Origin: Acidobacteriota bacterium
Lineage (GTDB): Bacteria; Acidobacteriota; Terriglobia; Acidiferrales; UBA7541
NCBI GenBank assembly: GCA_013289835.1
Contig: JABCZG010000019.1
Coordinates: 1 to 64,000 of the forward strand
DNA: 64,000 bases
Reading direction: 5' to 3'
Shown: positions 35,759-46,838 of the stretch, piece by piece
How the letters are laid out: the number at the start of each line of letters is the position of its first letter
Numbering within the stretch: the first letter of the stretch is position 1
The notes under the pieces: generated by a model
What the model saw: the letters and a program-made list of their open reading frames with translations, nothing else
The model's database searches: none
Told to the model about the DNA's origin: nothing
Program-made: the position numbers and the translations under genes

Positions 35759-36559
35759 TCACGGCAAGAGCGCAAACACTCGCGCAGGGCCCCCCGACCC
35801 GCCTTCCAGTTTGATGGGCGCCACTACCAAGTACGCGCCCGTCTCCGGCAGTCCACTCAAGTCCGAAAGATTTTCAAGATGATACAGACCCGCTCCCAAT
35901 GTTTCGTGGTGCACTGCAAAGTCGGGCGACACTCCGTAATCGATACTGAGGGTATCGCAACCCAGACCGCTCACCTTGCGCGTGATCAACAGTTTCGCAG
36001 CCTCGACGGAGAATCCCGGAAAATGCATGACCCCTTTTGCGTCCATGTTCCGGTACCTCTGCACATCCGGCCAACGCGACGACCAACCAGTCCTCAAGAT
36101 CACGATCGCGCCTTCCGGAGTCCTTCCGTGACTCTTCTCCCATTCTTCAACACGCGCGGTAGTCAGCCGATAATCCGCGTCCTTCCCACTCTCAGCGCGC
36201 ACGTCAATCACCACCGCAGGGCCAAAAAGCTGCTTCGTGGGAATTTGGTCCACCGTGATTTTTCCGGGGGGAAAATGTGCCGGCGCGTCCAGATGCGTTC
36301 CGTAATGCTCCAGCATCCAGAAGCTCCGCGTGAAATAGCCGTTCTTTTCAATTGTCGCGTTTACTTTTGCCTCGAAGAATTTAGCGTCGCCCGGCCACGG
36401 CACCAGCTTGTCGCTGATCGCATAACTCAGGTCGAGCACACGCGTCTTCCCGGAAGGAATTCCTTCGAGCATCGAATCCTGGCGCGCATTCTGCGGAAAG
36501 AGGCTCACGAGCGCGGCAAGACCAAGAGTAAACATTCCCCAGCGGCCAAGAGCAGCCAT
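35759..36559 (-). CDS. Exported cyclase-family (kynurenine-formamidase-like) hydrolase
   Basis: A 266-aa protein with an N-terminal hydrophobic signal (FTLGLAALVSLF). The metal-binding signature of the cyclase/KynB family, HYGTHLDAPAHF, is intact and HHETLGAGLYHLENL follows near the C-terminus. Members hydrolyse cyclic or aryl amides such as N-formylkynurenine, though most exported members have no known substrate. No kynurenine pathway genes are nearby. Single gene on the minus strand. Confidence 0.88.
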   Translation of the reverse strand: MAALGRWGMFTLGLAALVSLFPQNARQDSMLEGIPSGKTRVLDLSYAISDKLVPWPGDAKFFEAKVNATIEKNGYFTRSFWMLEHYGTHLDAPAHFPPGKITVDQIPTKQLFGPAVVIDVRAESGKDADYRLTTARVEEWEKSHGRTPEGAIVILRTGWSSRWPDVQRYRNMDAKGVMHFPGFSVEAAKLLITRKVSGLGCDTLSIDYGVSPDFAVHHETLGAGLYHLENLSDLSGLPETGAYLVVAPIKLEGGSGGPARVFALLP

Positions 36560-36646
36560 CCCTCACCTCGATTCAGCTCGCAGCAAACGGTTCGTCCATC
36601 CCTTTGCCAATTGATTGTAGGTCTGCGGTAACGGAACAACGATTCG

Positions 36647-37105
36647 TCAGGGCAGCGGAATTCCCGGTGTCGCAACGATCCCAGCCATGCGCAGAATTTC
36701 CTGATATTCCAAATCGCTGATCAGCGAAACAATCAATCTCACATTCTTAAGAAGTTTCATTTTCTTCAGCGCGGGATTGGCGCGCATTTCCGCCAGCGTC
36801 ACTTGCCGGGGCAGCTTTTCAAAGGCCCGCAGGTCCGCTACCAAGTTCTTCTCCTTCCGGTCATGCGGATCCGGGTAGGGATCCCTGGTGATCTCCGCAA
36901 TCGAATAGAGTGTGCGTTCCGGGGCCCCGTGATAGCAAAGCACGCGGTCGCCTTTGCGCACCTGTTTGAGCGCGCGAATGGCGTCGGGTTTGGACCCTGC
37001 GCCATGCCACATTTCCTTCCCTTTTACGAAAAGGGTGTCCCAATGATAGTGGTGTGGGTCGGAGCTGAAGATCCAGTAGTGTCGTTGGGCAGTCGGAGTC
37101 GCCAT
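36647..37105 (-). CDS. EVE-domain protein
   Basis: A 152-aa EVE domain (thymocyte nuclear protein 1 type), a PUA-like fold that binds modified nucleobases in DNA or RNA. The blocks HYWIFSSDPHHYHWD, KGDRVLCYHG and the terminal LISDLEYQEILRMAG match the family. EVE proteins sometimes act with restriction-like nucleases, but no such gene is adjacent here, so a housekeeping or RNA role is equally possible. Confidence 0.85.
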   Translation of the reverse strand: MATPTAQRHYWIFSSDPHHYHWDTLFVKGKEMWHGAGSKPDAIRALKQVRKGDRVLCYHGAPERTLYSIAEITRDPYPDPHDRKEKNLVADLRAFEKLPRQVTLAEMRANPALKKMKLLKNVRLIVSLISDLEYQEILRMAGIVATPGIPLP

Positions 37106-37266
37106 CGAGGCTTGGAGTCGGCAGCAATATACACGCTGGCATCCAAAAAGCGAAACAAAATATGCGGGTTAGCGGAGCGTGCGTGCTAAGGCAGGGGAAG
37201 ATCCCGAGTGGCTGTATTTCGCCGGGACCAGGAATATCTATAATGATTTCAATTAGATAGGCGCAG

Positions 37267-37572
37267 CTAACCTACGTCAACAAAAACATCCTCGCCCCGG
37301 ACTTCCACAGGATAGCAGTCCACTCCCACGGTCGGATTCTGGCTGATCTTGCCGGTCGTTACATCGTACTGCCAGCCGTGCCACGGGCAGGTCACGATGT
37401 TTCCGTCCATGACGCCTTGCCCCAGTGGGCCGCCCCGGTGCAGGCAGGAATTGTTGATGGCAAAGTACTTGCCGCCGACATTCGCCAGGGCAATCGCTTT
37501 GCCCTCCACATGGAACTCTCGGATCGTTCCCGGAGTAATCTCGTTCGTCTTCGAAGCGCGCGCAAACGCCAT
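37267..37572 (-). CDS. Rieske [2Fe-2S] ferredoxin-type protein
   Basis: A 101-aa single Rieske domain. Ligands are C43/H45 in CLHRGGPLGQG and C62/H65 in CPWHGWQYD. It resembles the ferredoxin component of bacterial oxygenases and the small subunit of nitrite reductase; short soluble proteins like this donate electrons. A Rieske oxygenase alpha subunit is encoded at 1.8 kb, but distance makes pairing speculative. It lies 89 bp downstream of nuoB on the same strand. Confidence 0.9.
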   Translation of the reverse strand: MAFARASKTNEITPGTIREFHVEGKAIALANVGGKYFAINNSCLHRGGPLGQGVMDGNIVTCPWHGWQYDVTTGKISQNPTVGVDCYPVEVRGEDVFVDVG

Positions 37573-37661
37573 CTCTTCTTCTCTCCCTTTGGCTCGGTGC
37601 TTCCCGTGGCCTCAGTATTCAGATGCTGTCTCTCTGTTTTCCAATTTCTGTTTTCTAATTT

Positions 37662-38222
37662 CTACCTCGGCGCCGGCGTCTGCGCCACCATCACGCCCTG
37701 CTTGAATTCATCAACCATTTCCGGCTTCAGCCGGACTTCGGTCGGGCGCTTCGCCAGCGTCATCTGATCAATCTTGTCCTGCAGCTTCAGCAGAGCGAAG
37801 AACAATCCTTCGGGTCGCGGTGGACAACCGACGACGTAGACGTCCACCGGTACAATCTTGTCCACGCCCTGCAAAACCGAATACGCATTGAACGGCCCGC
37901 CCACGCTCGAGCACGCCCCCATCGAAATGCACCACTTGGGGTCCGGCATCTGCTCCCACACGCGTTTCAGCACCGGGCCCATCTTCAGCGTCACCGTTCC
38001 GGCGACAATCATCAAGTCCGCTTGCCTAGGCGAGGGACGAAATACTTCCGCACCGAATCGCGCCATATCAAACCGCGAAGTGGTGGACGCAATCATCTCT
38101 ATGGCGCAGCACGCCAGCCCAAACGTCAGCGGCCAAATGGCGCTCTTCCGCGCCCAGTTGAAGACGTAGTCTACCGACGTAATCATGAAATTCTTTTCGA
38201 AGCGCTGATCCAGTACGCCCAT
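37662..38222 (-). CDS. nuoB: NADH-quinone oxidoreductase subunit B, isolated copy
   Basis: Subunit B of complex I, carrying cluster N2 next to the quinone site. From ATG 38222 (GGAG eight bases upstream) it is 186 aa. All four cluster ligands are visible: the CC pair in LACCAIEM, the C in MGACSS and the C in GCPPRPEG. The core of the protein is fully conserved. No other nuo gene is adjacent: the upstream gene is an SDR reductase and the downstream one a Rieske ferredoxin. Either a second nuoB exists in a full operon elsewhere or this subunit is encoded apart from it. The open frame extends to 38306. Confidence 0.93.
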   Translation of the reverse strand: MGVLDQRFEKNFMITSVDYVFNWARKSAIWPLTFGLACCAIEMIASTTSRFDMARFGAEVFRPSPRQADLMIVAGTVTLKMGPVLKRVWEQMPDPKWCISMGACSSVGGPFNAYSVLQGVDKIVPVDVYVVGCPPRPEGLFFALLKLQDKIDQMTLAKRPTEVRLKPEMVDEFKQGVMVAQTPAPR

Positions 38223-38312
38223 CGGGGCCGCTCCTGCCGCAGCTTGTTCTCTGTCGCGGAGTATAGCTTCCGCCCGTGCTCTAGTCAAAACACCCCGCGA
38301 ATACATGCATCG

Positions 38313-39137
38313 CTAGTCGCGCGTTAGTTCGTTATACCTGCGCGAAAGCACCTTCCAGTACGTGCCCGGCCGCACCCGCTGCAAGATATCAATCTTGTAG
38401 GCGTCCGACCCGATCAGGATGCGCGGCTCGTTTCGCTCCACGCCGCGCAGGATCCGCGCCGCGGCTTCTTCGGGAGTCGTTCGGAAGTACTTCTCAAACC
38501 GGGCCACTTTTTCCTCGAGTCCCGTTTTCGTTACGGCGGCCCCGACGCGTGCCCGGCGGGCAATCGCCGTTCGGATTCCTGCCGGGTGCACGCACGAAAC
38601 CCGCACGGGCGAGTCTGCAAGTTCATGCCGCAGGCATTCCGTAAATCCTCGCACCGCGAACTTGCTCGAGGAATACGCCGGCTGTCCCGCTGGCGCGATC
38701 AGCCCGTACAGGCTGGAAATATTGACAATATTCCCGCGCTGTTCCCGCTTCAGCATCGGCAGGAAAAACTTCACGCCGTACACCACTCCCCAGAAATTGA
38801 TGTTCATCACCCAGCGAAAATCATCCAGCGAGATTTCTTCGAACGTGCCTTCCAGCGCCACTCCCGCATTGTTGATGAGCAGCGTCACGCGCCCGTGGCG
38901 GCTGTTCACGTCTTCCGCGAACGCGCGCACGCTGCCTTCCTCGGCGACATCCACCACATGCGTTGTGAGCTGCGCGCCTTTGCTCGCGATGGATTGGGCG
39001 GTCTCCAGCAATCCGGCTTCGTCCACGTCGGCAATCGCCAGTGCCGAGCCCTCCGCAGCCAGGCGTTGCGCCAGCGCCCGCCCGATGCCGGAACCCGCTC
39101 CGGTGACCACCGCCACGCCGCTGCTTAGAAAGGACAT
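38313..39137 (-). CDS. Short-chain dehydrogenase/reductase (SDR)
   Basis: A 274-aa classical SDR. The cofactor loop is TGAGSGIGRAL, followed by NNAG in the middle and the catalytic SSLYGLIAPAGQPAYSSSK, giving the Ser and the YxxxK pair. The C-terminal segment after 230 carries a basic tail typical of the DltE-like or retinol-dehydrogenase-like group. Substrate unknown; NADP(H) or NAD(H) preference cannot be settled. It starts at 39137, with the collagen-like lipoprotein gene divergent. Confidence 0.9.
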   Translation of the reverse strand: MSFLSSGVAVVTGAGSGIGRALAQRLAAEGSALAIADVDEAGLLETAQSIASKGAQLTTHVVDVAEEGSVRAFAEDVNSRHGRVTLLINNAGVALEGTFEEISLDDFRWVMNINFWGVVYGVKFFLPMLKREQRGNIVNISSLYGLIAPAGQPAYSSSKFAVRGFTECLRHELADSPVRVSCVHPAGIRTAIARRARVGAAVTKTGLEEKVARFEKYFRTTPEEAAARILRGVERNEPRILIGSDAYKIDILQRVRPGTYWKVLSRRYNELTRD

Positions 39138-39386
39138 GTGAGAGCCTCAATCCTCAAGTCAATGACCCGGGAGCGAATCTGGCCGAGATGCTCCCGTTGA
39201 ACTCACTCATACCACAGTTCCATCGTCGTCACCAGAATCTGGAAAACACAACCTGCCGCATTCTCTTACTACTGTGCGAATGCGGACAGCGCCCAGCCCC
39301 GCAGTGTGGCTACTATCATGCGTATGTGCAACCGTCTGCGCTGGGGCAGCCTTTTGCGTCGAGCGGCACTACAAAGGAGATTCAAA

Positions 39387-39749
39387 ATGAAGAGACTGCT
39401 TATTCTAGGCGCGTTCTTGCTTGCGCTACCGATTGCCGGATGTACCGTGACCCCCACGCCGGCAGCACAGGGGCCCCCTGGGGCGACTGGACAGACCGGC
39501 CAAACGGGTCAACAGGGAGATCCGGGTCAGACCGGAGATGCCGGACAAACCGGAGATCGAGGCCGCCAGGGACATCCCGGAGACGACGGCCATCAGGGAG
39601 ATCAGGGTCGCGCGGGTGACACCGGAGAACAGGGCCGCACGGGAGACACGGGGGATCGGGGCCGGCAAGGTCACGACGCGCCTTGTCCTGCGGGAGAGCA
39701 CCGCTTCACCGACCGCGATACTGGAAGAGTGAGTTGCGTTAAGGACTAG
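39387..39749 (+). CDS. Collagen-like GXY-repeat lipoprotein
   Basis: A 120-aa lipoprotein from ATG 39387 (AAAGGAG upstream). The signal peptide ends in the lipobox LPIAGC (Cys19). After a short spacer come about 23 uninterrupted Gly-X-Y triplets (roughly residues 28-97), rich in Gln, Asp, Thr and Arg with few prolines, then a Cys-containing C-terminal cap (CPAGEHRFTD...GRVSC). Bacterial collagen-like proteins form triple helices at cell surfaces or spores, stabilised by charges in place of hydroxyproline. Here it would be anchored to a membrane by its lipid. Neighbours give no clue to its role. Confidence 0.85.
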   Translation: MKRLLILGAFLLALPIAGCTVTPTPAAQGPPGATGQTGQTGQQGDPGQTGDAGQTGDRGRQGHPGDDGHQGDQGRAGDTGEQGRTGDTGDRGRQGHDAPCPAGEHRFTDRDTGRVSCVKD

Positions 39750-39843
39750 TAGGCCGATAGGAAATTCCCCGGCTTAGGTTTAGGTTCAAACTTGAAGAAG
39801 TTTCGCCGACAGTCCGCCGCTATCCTGGCGGCGGATTGCGGCG

Positions 39844-40926
39844 TCACTTGTTCGCCCGAGAGCTCCGAATTCTCGCGTAACCCGGCTTGATCGCGGAGTA
39901 GATGAAATCGCAACGCTGGTCATAGGGCAGGAAGGCGCTCTTCATCGCGTTGATGGTGATTTTTTCGAAGTCTTCCAGGGACAGACCGAAGGTTTCCTGG
40001 GCGGCCTCGAATTCCTTGGTCATGGTCGTGTCGCTCATCAAACGGTTGTCGGTGTTCAGGGTGACGCGAAACTTCTCCTGATAAAAAATCCTGAAGGGAT
40101 GCTCGGCCAAGCTGCGCGCAGCCCCTGTTTGGACGTTGCTGAGCAGGCAAATCTCCAGCGGTATTCTTTTGTCCAAAACGTATTGCGCGAGCTCGCCCAA
40201 TTTCACGGCCTTGCCATCCGAGATCGCAATGTCATCGACTAAGCGTGTCCCGTGTCCGATGCGGTGCGCGCCGCAGTATTGTATCGCCTGCCAGATCGAT
40301 TCCTTTCCGAAACCTTCGCCTGCGTGAATGGTGATGTTGAAATTCTGCCGCTGAATATAGTGGAACGCATCCACATGCTTTTTGGGAGGGTAACCGCCTT
40401 CTTCGCCCGCCAGATCGAATCCCACAACCCCACGCTCGCGAAAATCAACGGCAAGCTCCGCCATTTCGAGCGACACATCCATATTGCGCATCGCACAGAT
40501 GAGCAACCCCGACGAAATCCCAAAGTCTTTTCGGCCGTGCTCCAAGCCTCTCAGCACGGCAGAGACCACTTGCTGGTGGGTTAATCCCCTACGTGTATGA
40601 AAAATCGGCGCAAAGCGCGTCTCAAAATAGACCACGCCGTCCTGGCTTAGATCTTCCGCTTGTTCATAAGCCACTCGTTCGAGTGCCTCTTCGTTCTGCA
40701 TCACGGCGATGGTGTGTACAAAGCCTTCCAGGTACTTTGGCAGGCTTCCCTGATTCGCCCCTTGGTGGAACCAGCGCGCCAGCTCTTCCGGATCTTCGGT
40801 GGGAAGTTGGCCGTAGTTTGCGCTTCGCGCCAGCTCGATTACCGTTTTAGGTCTGAGCACGCCGTCAAGATGCTCGTGCAGCAAGACTTTGGGGAGACTC
40901 TTCAATACTCCGCGATCCAACTTCAT
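39844..40926 (-). CDS. Adenosine deaminase family protein
   Basis: Deaminates adenosine to inosine or a related nucleoside. From ATG 40926 it is 360 aa; the frame runs on to 41148 but the added residues are not family-like. The zinc and catalytic motifs are in order: LLHEHLDG (H17, H19), TIHAGEG, HRIGHG and LNTDNRLMS. The catalytic Glu follows HAGE. It could also be a related adenine/AMP-type deaminase. It is followed on the + side by the convergent collagen-like gene. Confidence 0.88.
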   Translation of the reverse strand: MKLDRGVLKSLPKVLLHEHLDGVLRPKTVIELARSANYGQLPTEDPEELARWFHQGANQGSLPKYLEGFVHTIAVMQNEEALERVAYEQAEDLSQDGVVYFETRFAPIFHTRRGLTHQQVVSAVLRGLEHGRKDFGISSGLLICAMRNMDVSLEMAELAVDFRERGVVGFDLAGEEGGYPPKKHVDAFHYIQRQNFNITIHAGEGFGKESIWQAIQYCGAHRIGHGTRLVDDIAISDGKAVKLGELAQYVLDKRIPLEICLLSNVQTGAARSLAEHPFRIFYQEKFRVTLNTDNRLMSDTTMTKEFEAAQETFGLSLEDFEKITINAMKSAFLPYDQRCDFIYSAIKPGYARIRSSRANK

Positions 40927-41125
40927 AAAGTGCTCCCGTTTCCTCGTTTGGTACGGCCGCCGCCGCAGGACAAATCGCCGTCGCCTGACGAAACCAGAGG
41001 CTCGCGGCAAGCCCGCTGTTGAATCCACATTTTGGCGAGAATAGCAGCTTGCGTACCGCTGCGCTTGAGAAAGTGACTGAACTTCCGCTTTTTGCGTTCG
41101 GCTCCGCGACAGTCCCTTGACGAAT

Positions 41126-42589
41126 CTAGGTTTGCCCGTGCCAATCAATAACGATGAGAGTCATATCATCCTCCTGCAAGCGGCGGGAAGCTCGTATAGA
41201 CCAGCGAGCGATTTCGCCGAGCAGTGCGTCAGCAAGTGCCGATGCCGTAAGACGAGCGTGGGATTCGAGAAATTGCTTGCAACGCGCAAGACCAAACTCT
41301 TCGTCAGCAGCGTTCTTGGACTCGGTCAGGCCGTCGGTGTAAAGCACATAGCGATCGCCCGGTTTCAGGGGGAGTTCGAGCGCTAAATAGGCGGCTTCGG
41401 GAAACATCCCCAGGAAGTAGCCGTTCTGTTCGATGGACTGTGTCTCTCCGCTCGAACCACTGCTAAACAGAAGCGGAGGGTGCCCTGCGCCTGCGTAGCG
41501 GATTATGTTTGCCTCGGGATCCGCGTATAGATACGCCGCGGTGACAAAGTGCTCTTCGAACTTTCCACAAAGAGCCTCATTTAGACCGGCGAGAACCAGG
41601 TCGGGATGCTGGGCGTGCGCCTTCTGGCCGGCAAAAGCGCCCTTCAGCATGGAAGCAATGAGTGCGGCGGGAACACCGTGGCCGGTGACGTCGGCGATCA
41701 GAATACCGAACTGATTGTTTTCGAGCGTGAGGAAATCATAGAAATCCCCGGCGACCGCACTCATGGGAAGATACCGAGCGGCGATCTCCAAGCCGGGGAT
41801 GCTGGGCACTTCGCGAGGGAGAATCGAGGATTGGATGCGGCGCGCGATTTCCAGCTCTTTGTTGATGACAAGCAGGCGATTCTCGTTGGCGAAGGCGCGG
41901 TGGGCCGCCACGTAGCCAAGGCAACCAACAAAAAATAGGAAGCCGAGCGCTTCGACGTCGGGTCCGGGCACCAAACCAAGGCTGGCGAGGTTACCGTGGA
42001 GGACAAATGCACTAAAGACCGTCAGACCAATGGTGAGGACGCGGAGTTCTGGAGTCCATGGCTGCCCCAAACCGCGAATCCGGCGACCAAGAAGGTTTGC
42101 CACTAAACTACCGACCATGAACAACACAAGATAATTGTTGAGGGAATACCTAAGCTTCGCGGCCACGCCGAATGCGTCACCCGTAATTGCTACTGCCGCA
42201 AAGATCGCCTGCGCAATTAGAAATACTCTCACCAGAGTCCTGATCTGCGGGCCGTGAACCTGGCGGAGAAACAGCAAGAATGGGATTACCAGGACAACGG
42301 TAATCCAGAGGTCGATGTGTTGTCGCAGCGAGTCGGAAACACCGGAAAGAGAACGAACAACCGGCATACGCAAAAGGAGTCGTACCGCATAGAGGATGGA
42401 AAAGAGACTGAAATAGATCAGTGTCAAATCGCGGCTCTTGCTGCGGAAGAAATAGAGCGCCACCGCGCCGATTCCGGCCAGTAAGAGAATCAAGCCGACC
42501 ACGATGGTCGCCATTTGTGATCGCAGGTCCGCCAGGGTGAAGGGCGCAGTCGCAAGAGCGCAGAGTAGAGGACAAAGCAGCATGGGCAT
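41126..42589 (-). CDS. Membrane-sensor PP2C/SpoIIE-type phosphatase
   Basis: A 487-aa protein with seven or more membrane spans in residues about 5-235, then a short linker ELEIARRIQSSILPREVP and a SpoIIE-type PP2C domain (about 265-485). Metal-binding acids are in GDFYDFL, IADVTGHGVPAAL and DDMTLIVIDW. The start is taken as the ATG at 42589; 42619 is another. It probably dephosphorylates a STAS antagonist, linking a membrane or ligand signal to sigma-factor release. It lies downstream of the REC-GGDEF gene on the same strand, 139 bp away, suggesting one signalling unit. Confidence 0.9.
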   Translation of the reverse strand: MPMLLCPLLCALATAPFTLADLRSQMATIVVGLILLLAGIGAVALYFFRSKSRDLTLIYFSLFSILYAVRLLLRMPVVRSLSGVSDSLRQHIDLWITVVLVIPFLLFLRQVHGPQIRTLVRVFLIAQAIFAAVAITGDAFGVAAKLRYSLNNYLVLFMVGSLVANLLGRRIRGLGQPWTPELRVLTIGLTVFSAFVLHGNLASLGLVPGPDVEALGFLFFVGCLGYVAAHRAFANENRLLVINKELEIARRIQSSILPREVPSIPGLEIAARYLPMSAVAGDFYDFLTLENNQFGILIADVTGHGVPAALIASMLKGAFAGQKAHAQHPDLVLAGLNEALCGKFEEHFVTAAYLYADPEANIIRYAGAGHPPLLFSSGSSGETQSIEQNGYFLGMFPEAAYLALELPLKPGDRYVLYTDGLTESKNAADEEFGLARCKQFLESHARLTASALADALLGEIARWSIRASRRLQEDDMTLIVIDWHGQT

Positions 42590-42652
42590 GGTTATACGCG
42601 GGCGGCGGCAGCAAGACAAATGATGTTGTTCACAAGCCGTGTCCTAAGGAAG

Positions 42653-42667
42653 ACAGGAGTCGCCTGT
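42653..42667. repeat. Small hairpin, REP-like remnant
   Basis: ACAGG-AGTCG-CCTGT followed by TCTACA lies between the PP2C and GGDEF genes. It resembles a decayed copy of the GGACAGGCAGGAGTGCC element at 5254. Confidence 0.4.
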
Positions 42668-42728
42668 TCTACAACTGCAGAGTTGGATGTCCGCTTCACG
42701 GCCGCACGGATACTGGTTCACCAAAGGC

Positions 42729-43658
42729 TTAGTGGGATTCGATCTGGATTTGGTTGCGGCCCGCGTTCTTCGCGTCGTACAACGCCTTGTCGGCGCGCCG
42801 CACTAGATTGGAAAACTCCGGCGGCTCTTTGCCTTGGAAGCCGCAAATTCCGAAACTCGCGGTTACGGAAAGGGTCTCGCCGCCAAACGAGAATCTCCAC
42901 GAGGCAAACTGCGCGCGCAGCCGTTCCACCGTCAGCCGAATGTGTTTTTCGTCCACATGCGTCAAGACTAATAGAAATTCGTCGCCGCCCATGCGCCCGC
43001 TGATGTCTGACGCGCGCGTATTGTCCTTCAAAATCTCGGCAAATCTCTGCAGGACCTGATCTCCTGCGTCGTGGCCATAAGTATCGTTCACGCCTTTGAA
43101 GCAATCTAGGTCCGCATGCACCACCCAAAGCGAATAACCATGGCGCGCCGCGCCCCGCAGTTGCCGTCCTGCCCAATCTTCGATGGCCCGGCGATTTGGC
43201 AGGTTCGTCAGCGAATCCGTGTGCGCCATTTCCGCCAGCTGCTTGTTCTTGGCGTCAATTTCGCGGTGCAAGTCCACGAACCGGAAGCCCACGGCAATCC
43301 GTGCCAGCAGTTCCCCGCGATCGAAAGGCTTCGTCACGTAATCATCCGCCCCGGCGGAAAGCCCCTTCACAATGTTTTCCTTGTCCTTGATGCTGGTGAG
43401 CAGAATGACGTAGGTATACGAATCGCGAGATTCGCTGCGGATTTGTTCGCACAGCTCGGGACCAGAGGTGTCCGGCAGCATCCAGTCCATAATCACAAGC
43501 GCGGGCCGATGCTCCTGGAAAAGCTGCATGGCTTCTCTTCCATCTTTCGCCAGCAAGAGTTCATAGGCACCCTCCGCCAGCGCGTGCTCCACGAGCTTTC
43601 GCGAAAATGGCGAATCGTCCACCACCAGGATCTGCGCTTTGGGCACAGCTTCAGTCAT
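42729..43658 (-). CDS. Response regulator with GGDEF (diguanylate cyclase) output
   Basis: A 309-aa protein: receiver domain (1-125) with phospho-acceptor D58 in VIMDWMLPD and the K of YVTKPF; a linker helix; GGDEF domain (about 140-305). The active-site GGDEF is intact at 224-228, and the allosteric I-site RASD (215-218) sits five residues before it, so feedback inhibition by c-di-GMP is expected. It should make c-di-GMP when phosphorylated. No histidine kinase is adjacent. The PP2C phosphatase gene follows on the same strand. Confidence 0.93.
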   Translation of the reverse strand: MTEAVPKAQILVVDDSPFSRKLVEHALAEGAYELLLAKDGREAMQLFQEHRPALVIMDWMLPDTSGPELCEQIRSESRDSYTYVILLTSIKDKENIVKGLSAGADDYVTKPFDRGELLARIAVGFRFVDLHREIDAKNKQLAEMAHTDSLTNLPNRRAIEDWAGRQLRGAARHGYSLWVVHADLDCFKGVNDTYGHDAGDQVLQRFAEILKDNTRASDISGRMGGDEFLLVLTHVDEKHIRLTVERLRAQFASWRFSFGGETLSVTASFGICGFQGKEPPEFSNLVRRADKALYDAKNAGRNQIQIESH

Positions 43659-43802
43659 ACACCTCTCGCGAACGCGTTCCTGCCATTCGGGAATTGCTCT
43701 TTGGGTCCGAGGGAAGAGAAACTCGTGGCCACCATCTTATCAGCCGCCGCACGGGCTTGACCTGGCCTGCCACTATTTGGTTCAAAAGGGTAACTGTCCC
43801 GG

Positions 43803-44492
43803 CTACTTGGTTCCGTGGACCAACAACGCGCCTTCGGCCTTGAACGCGCGGAGTTGCTCGGCGTCCCGGAACCACCGGCCGGTGTAGGCCTCCGGCGATG
43901 GGGAGGGATCAACGATTCGTTCGTGCGCTATGTTGGAAAAGCCGGCGTCGCGGAAGAGGCCGGCCCATTCTTCGGCGGAGAGCAGATGCGTGGGCACGGC
44001 GAGGAGATTTCCCCACTGGTGAGAGTGCGGATTATCGCGGTAGTAGTTGATCAGCATCCAGGCCGAGCCGCCTTCGTGGAGCACTCGATGGATATCCTCG
44101 AGTCCGGCGGAAGGATTCGGCCAGTAGTAGGAAGACTCCACGGAAATTGCGTGGGAGAAGAGATTCGCCTGCCAGGGAATTTCGGCGACTTCGCCGGTCA
44201 CGAACATCAAATTGTGGAAGTCCGCGCTAGCACGCCGCGCGCGTTGGATCATTTCATCCGAAATGTCCATCCCGATCACACGCCCATCGGGCGCCAATTT
44301 CGCCAGCCGCCGCGAAAGCCATCCCCCGCCGCATCCAACGTCCAGCACGCTGTCCGCCGGAGCAAGCCGCATCTTCTCCAGCACCGGCAGCGTGATGGGC
44401 AGGTGATCCTGCTCCATCCCCTCGCCGCGCCCAGCTTCCGCCCAGCGATTAAACTCCTCGCGAAGCCTGCTCTCAGGCAATGAATCGATCAT
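43803..44492 (-). CDS. SAM-dependent methyltransferase, class I
   Basis: A 229-aa class I methyltransferase. SAM loop LDVGCGGGWL, acidic strand end IGMDISDEM, and the EVAEIPWQANLF region are typical of the Methyltransf_11 group. Substrate unknown; small molecules or quinone-type compounds are common for this group. Its start overlaps the upstream DUF1493 gene by 20 bp, so it is translated in the thiC cluster. It could act in thiamine- or cofactor-linked metabolism, but that is only context. Confidence 0.88.
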   Translation of the reverse strand: MIDSLPESRLREEFNRWAEAGRGEGMEQDHLPITLPVLEKMRLAPADSVLDVGCGGGWLSRRLAKLAPDGRVIGMDISDEMIQRARRASADFHNLMFVTGEVAEIPWQANLFSHAISVESSYYWPNPSAGLEDIHRVLHEGGSAWMLINYYRDNPHSHQWGNLLAVPTHLLSAEEWAGLFRDAGFSNIAHERIVDPSPSPEAYTGRWFRDAEQLRAFKAEGALLVHGTK

Positions 44493-44973
44493 AAAACTTA
44501 GGTTTGTTGACTCGAAGCACGAATTCCTGCGGCACTACTTTTGTCCATCTTCCAGAGAGAGCACTTTCTATCAGATCTTTTATGGATATCTGAGGGCTAT
44601 CCTTATATCGCCACTTGCTCCACCGCACGAGCACGGCCAGCCAAAGCAGACCGGAGATTCCGAGAGCGACCATTCCGTGAAGGTAAGGAAGAAATCGTTC
44701 CAGAAAGACCGCTAGCGCAACCGCTGGAATCACAACTAAGAGCGCTGTAGTCAGCGGTACACCTTCAGGGGAGAAGTAGAATTTCCAATCACGATCAAGG
44801 TCCGTCAGATCAACGGCGAATTCTCGGCCGAATTTCTCAAAGAATTCAACCGCGTCGTCCCCTTCCATACCAAGGTCCCTGCTCAGAGTTGTCCCTGGCT
44901 GGAGCTTTTCCGGATTCACGCCGGTGGCATCGGAAACCAATGCAAGAACCCGTTCGGGAATCTCACTTGTCAC
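44473..44973 (-). CDS. DUF1493-like carrier-protein-fold membrane protein
   Basis: A 166-aa protein from GTG 44973, five bases after the thiC stop. Residues about 1-60 resemble an acyl-carrier-type fold of the DUF1493 family (LGMEGDDAVEFFEKFGREF); the position where ACPs carry the phosphopantetheine serine in DSL reads EGDDA, so no prosthetic group is expected. Two membrane spans follow (about 75-112), then a soluble tail of about 50 residues. No enzyme partner is obvious. A longer frame upstream runs through thiC and is not credible. The methyltransferase gene overlaps its 3' end by 20 bp. Confidence 0.72.
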   Translation of the reverse strand: MTSEIPERVLALVSDATGVNPEKLQPGTTLSRDLGMEGDDAVEFFEKFGREFAVDLTDLDRDWKFYFSPEGVPLTTALLVVIPAVALAVFLERFLPYLHGMVALGISGLLWLAVLVRWSKWRYKDSPQISIKDLIESALSGRWTKVVPQEFVLRVNKPKFYDRFIA

Positions 44974-44978
44974 GGTTG

Positions 44979-46838
<1,860 letters not shown>

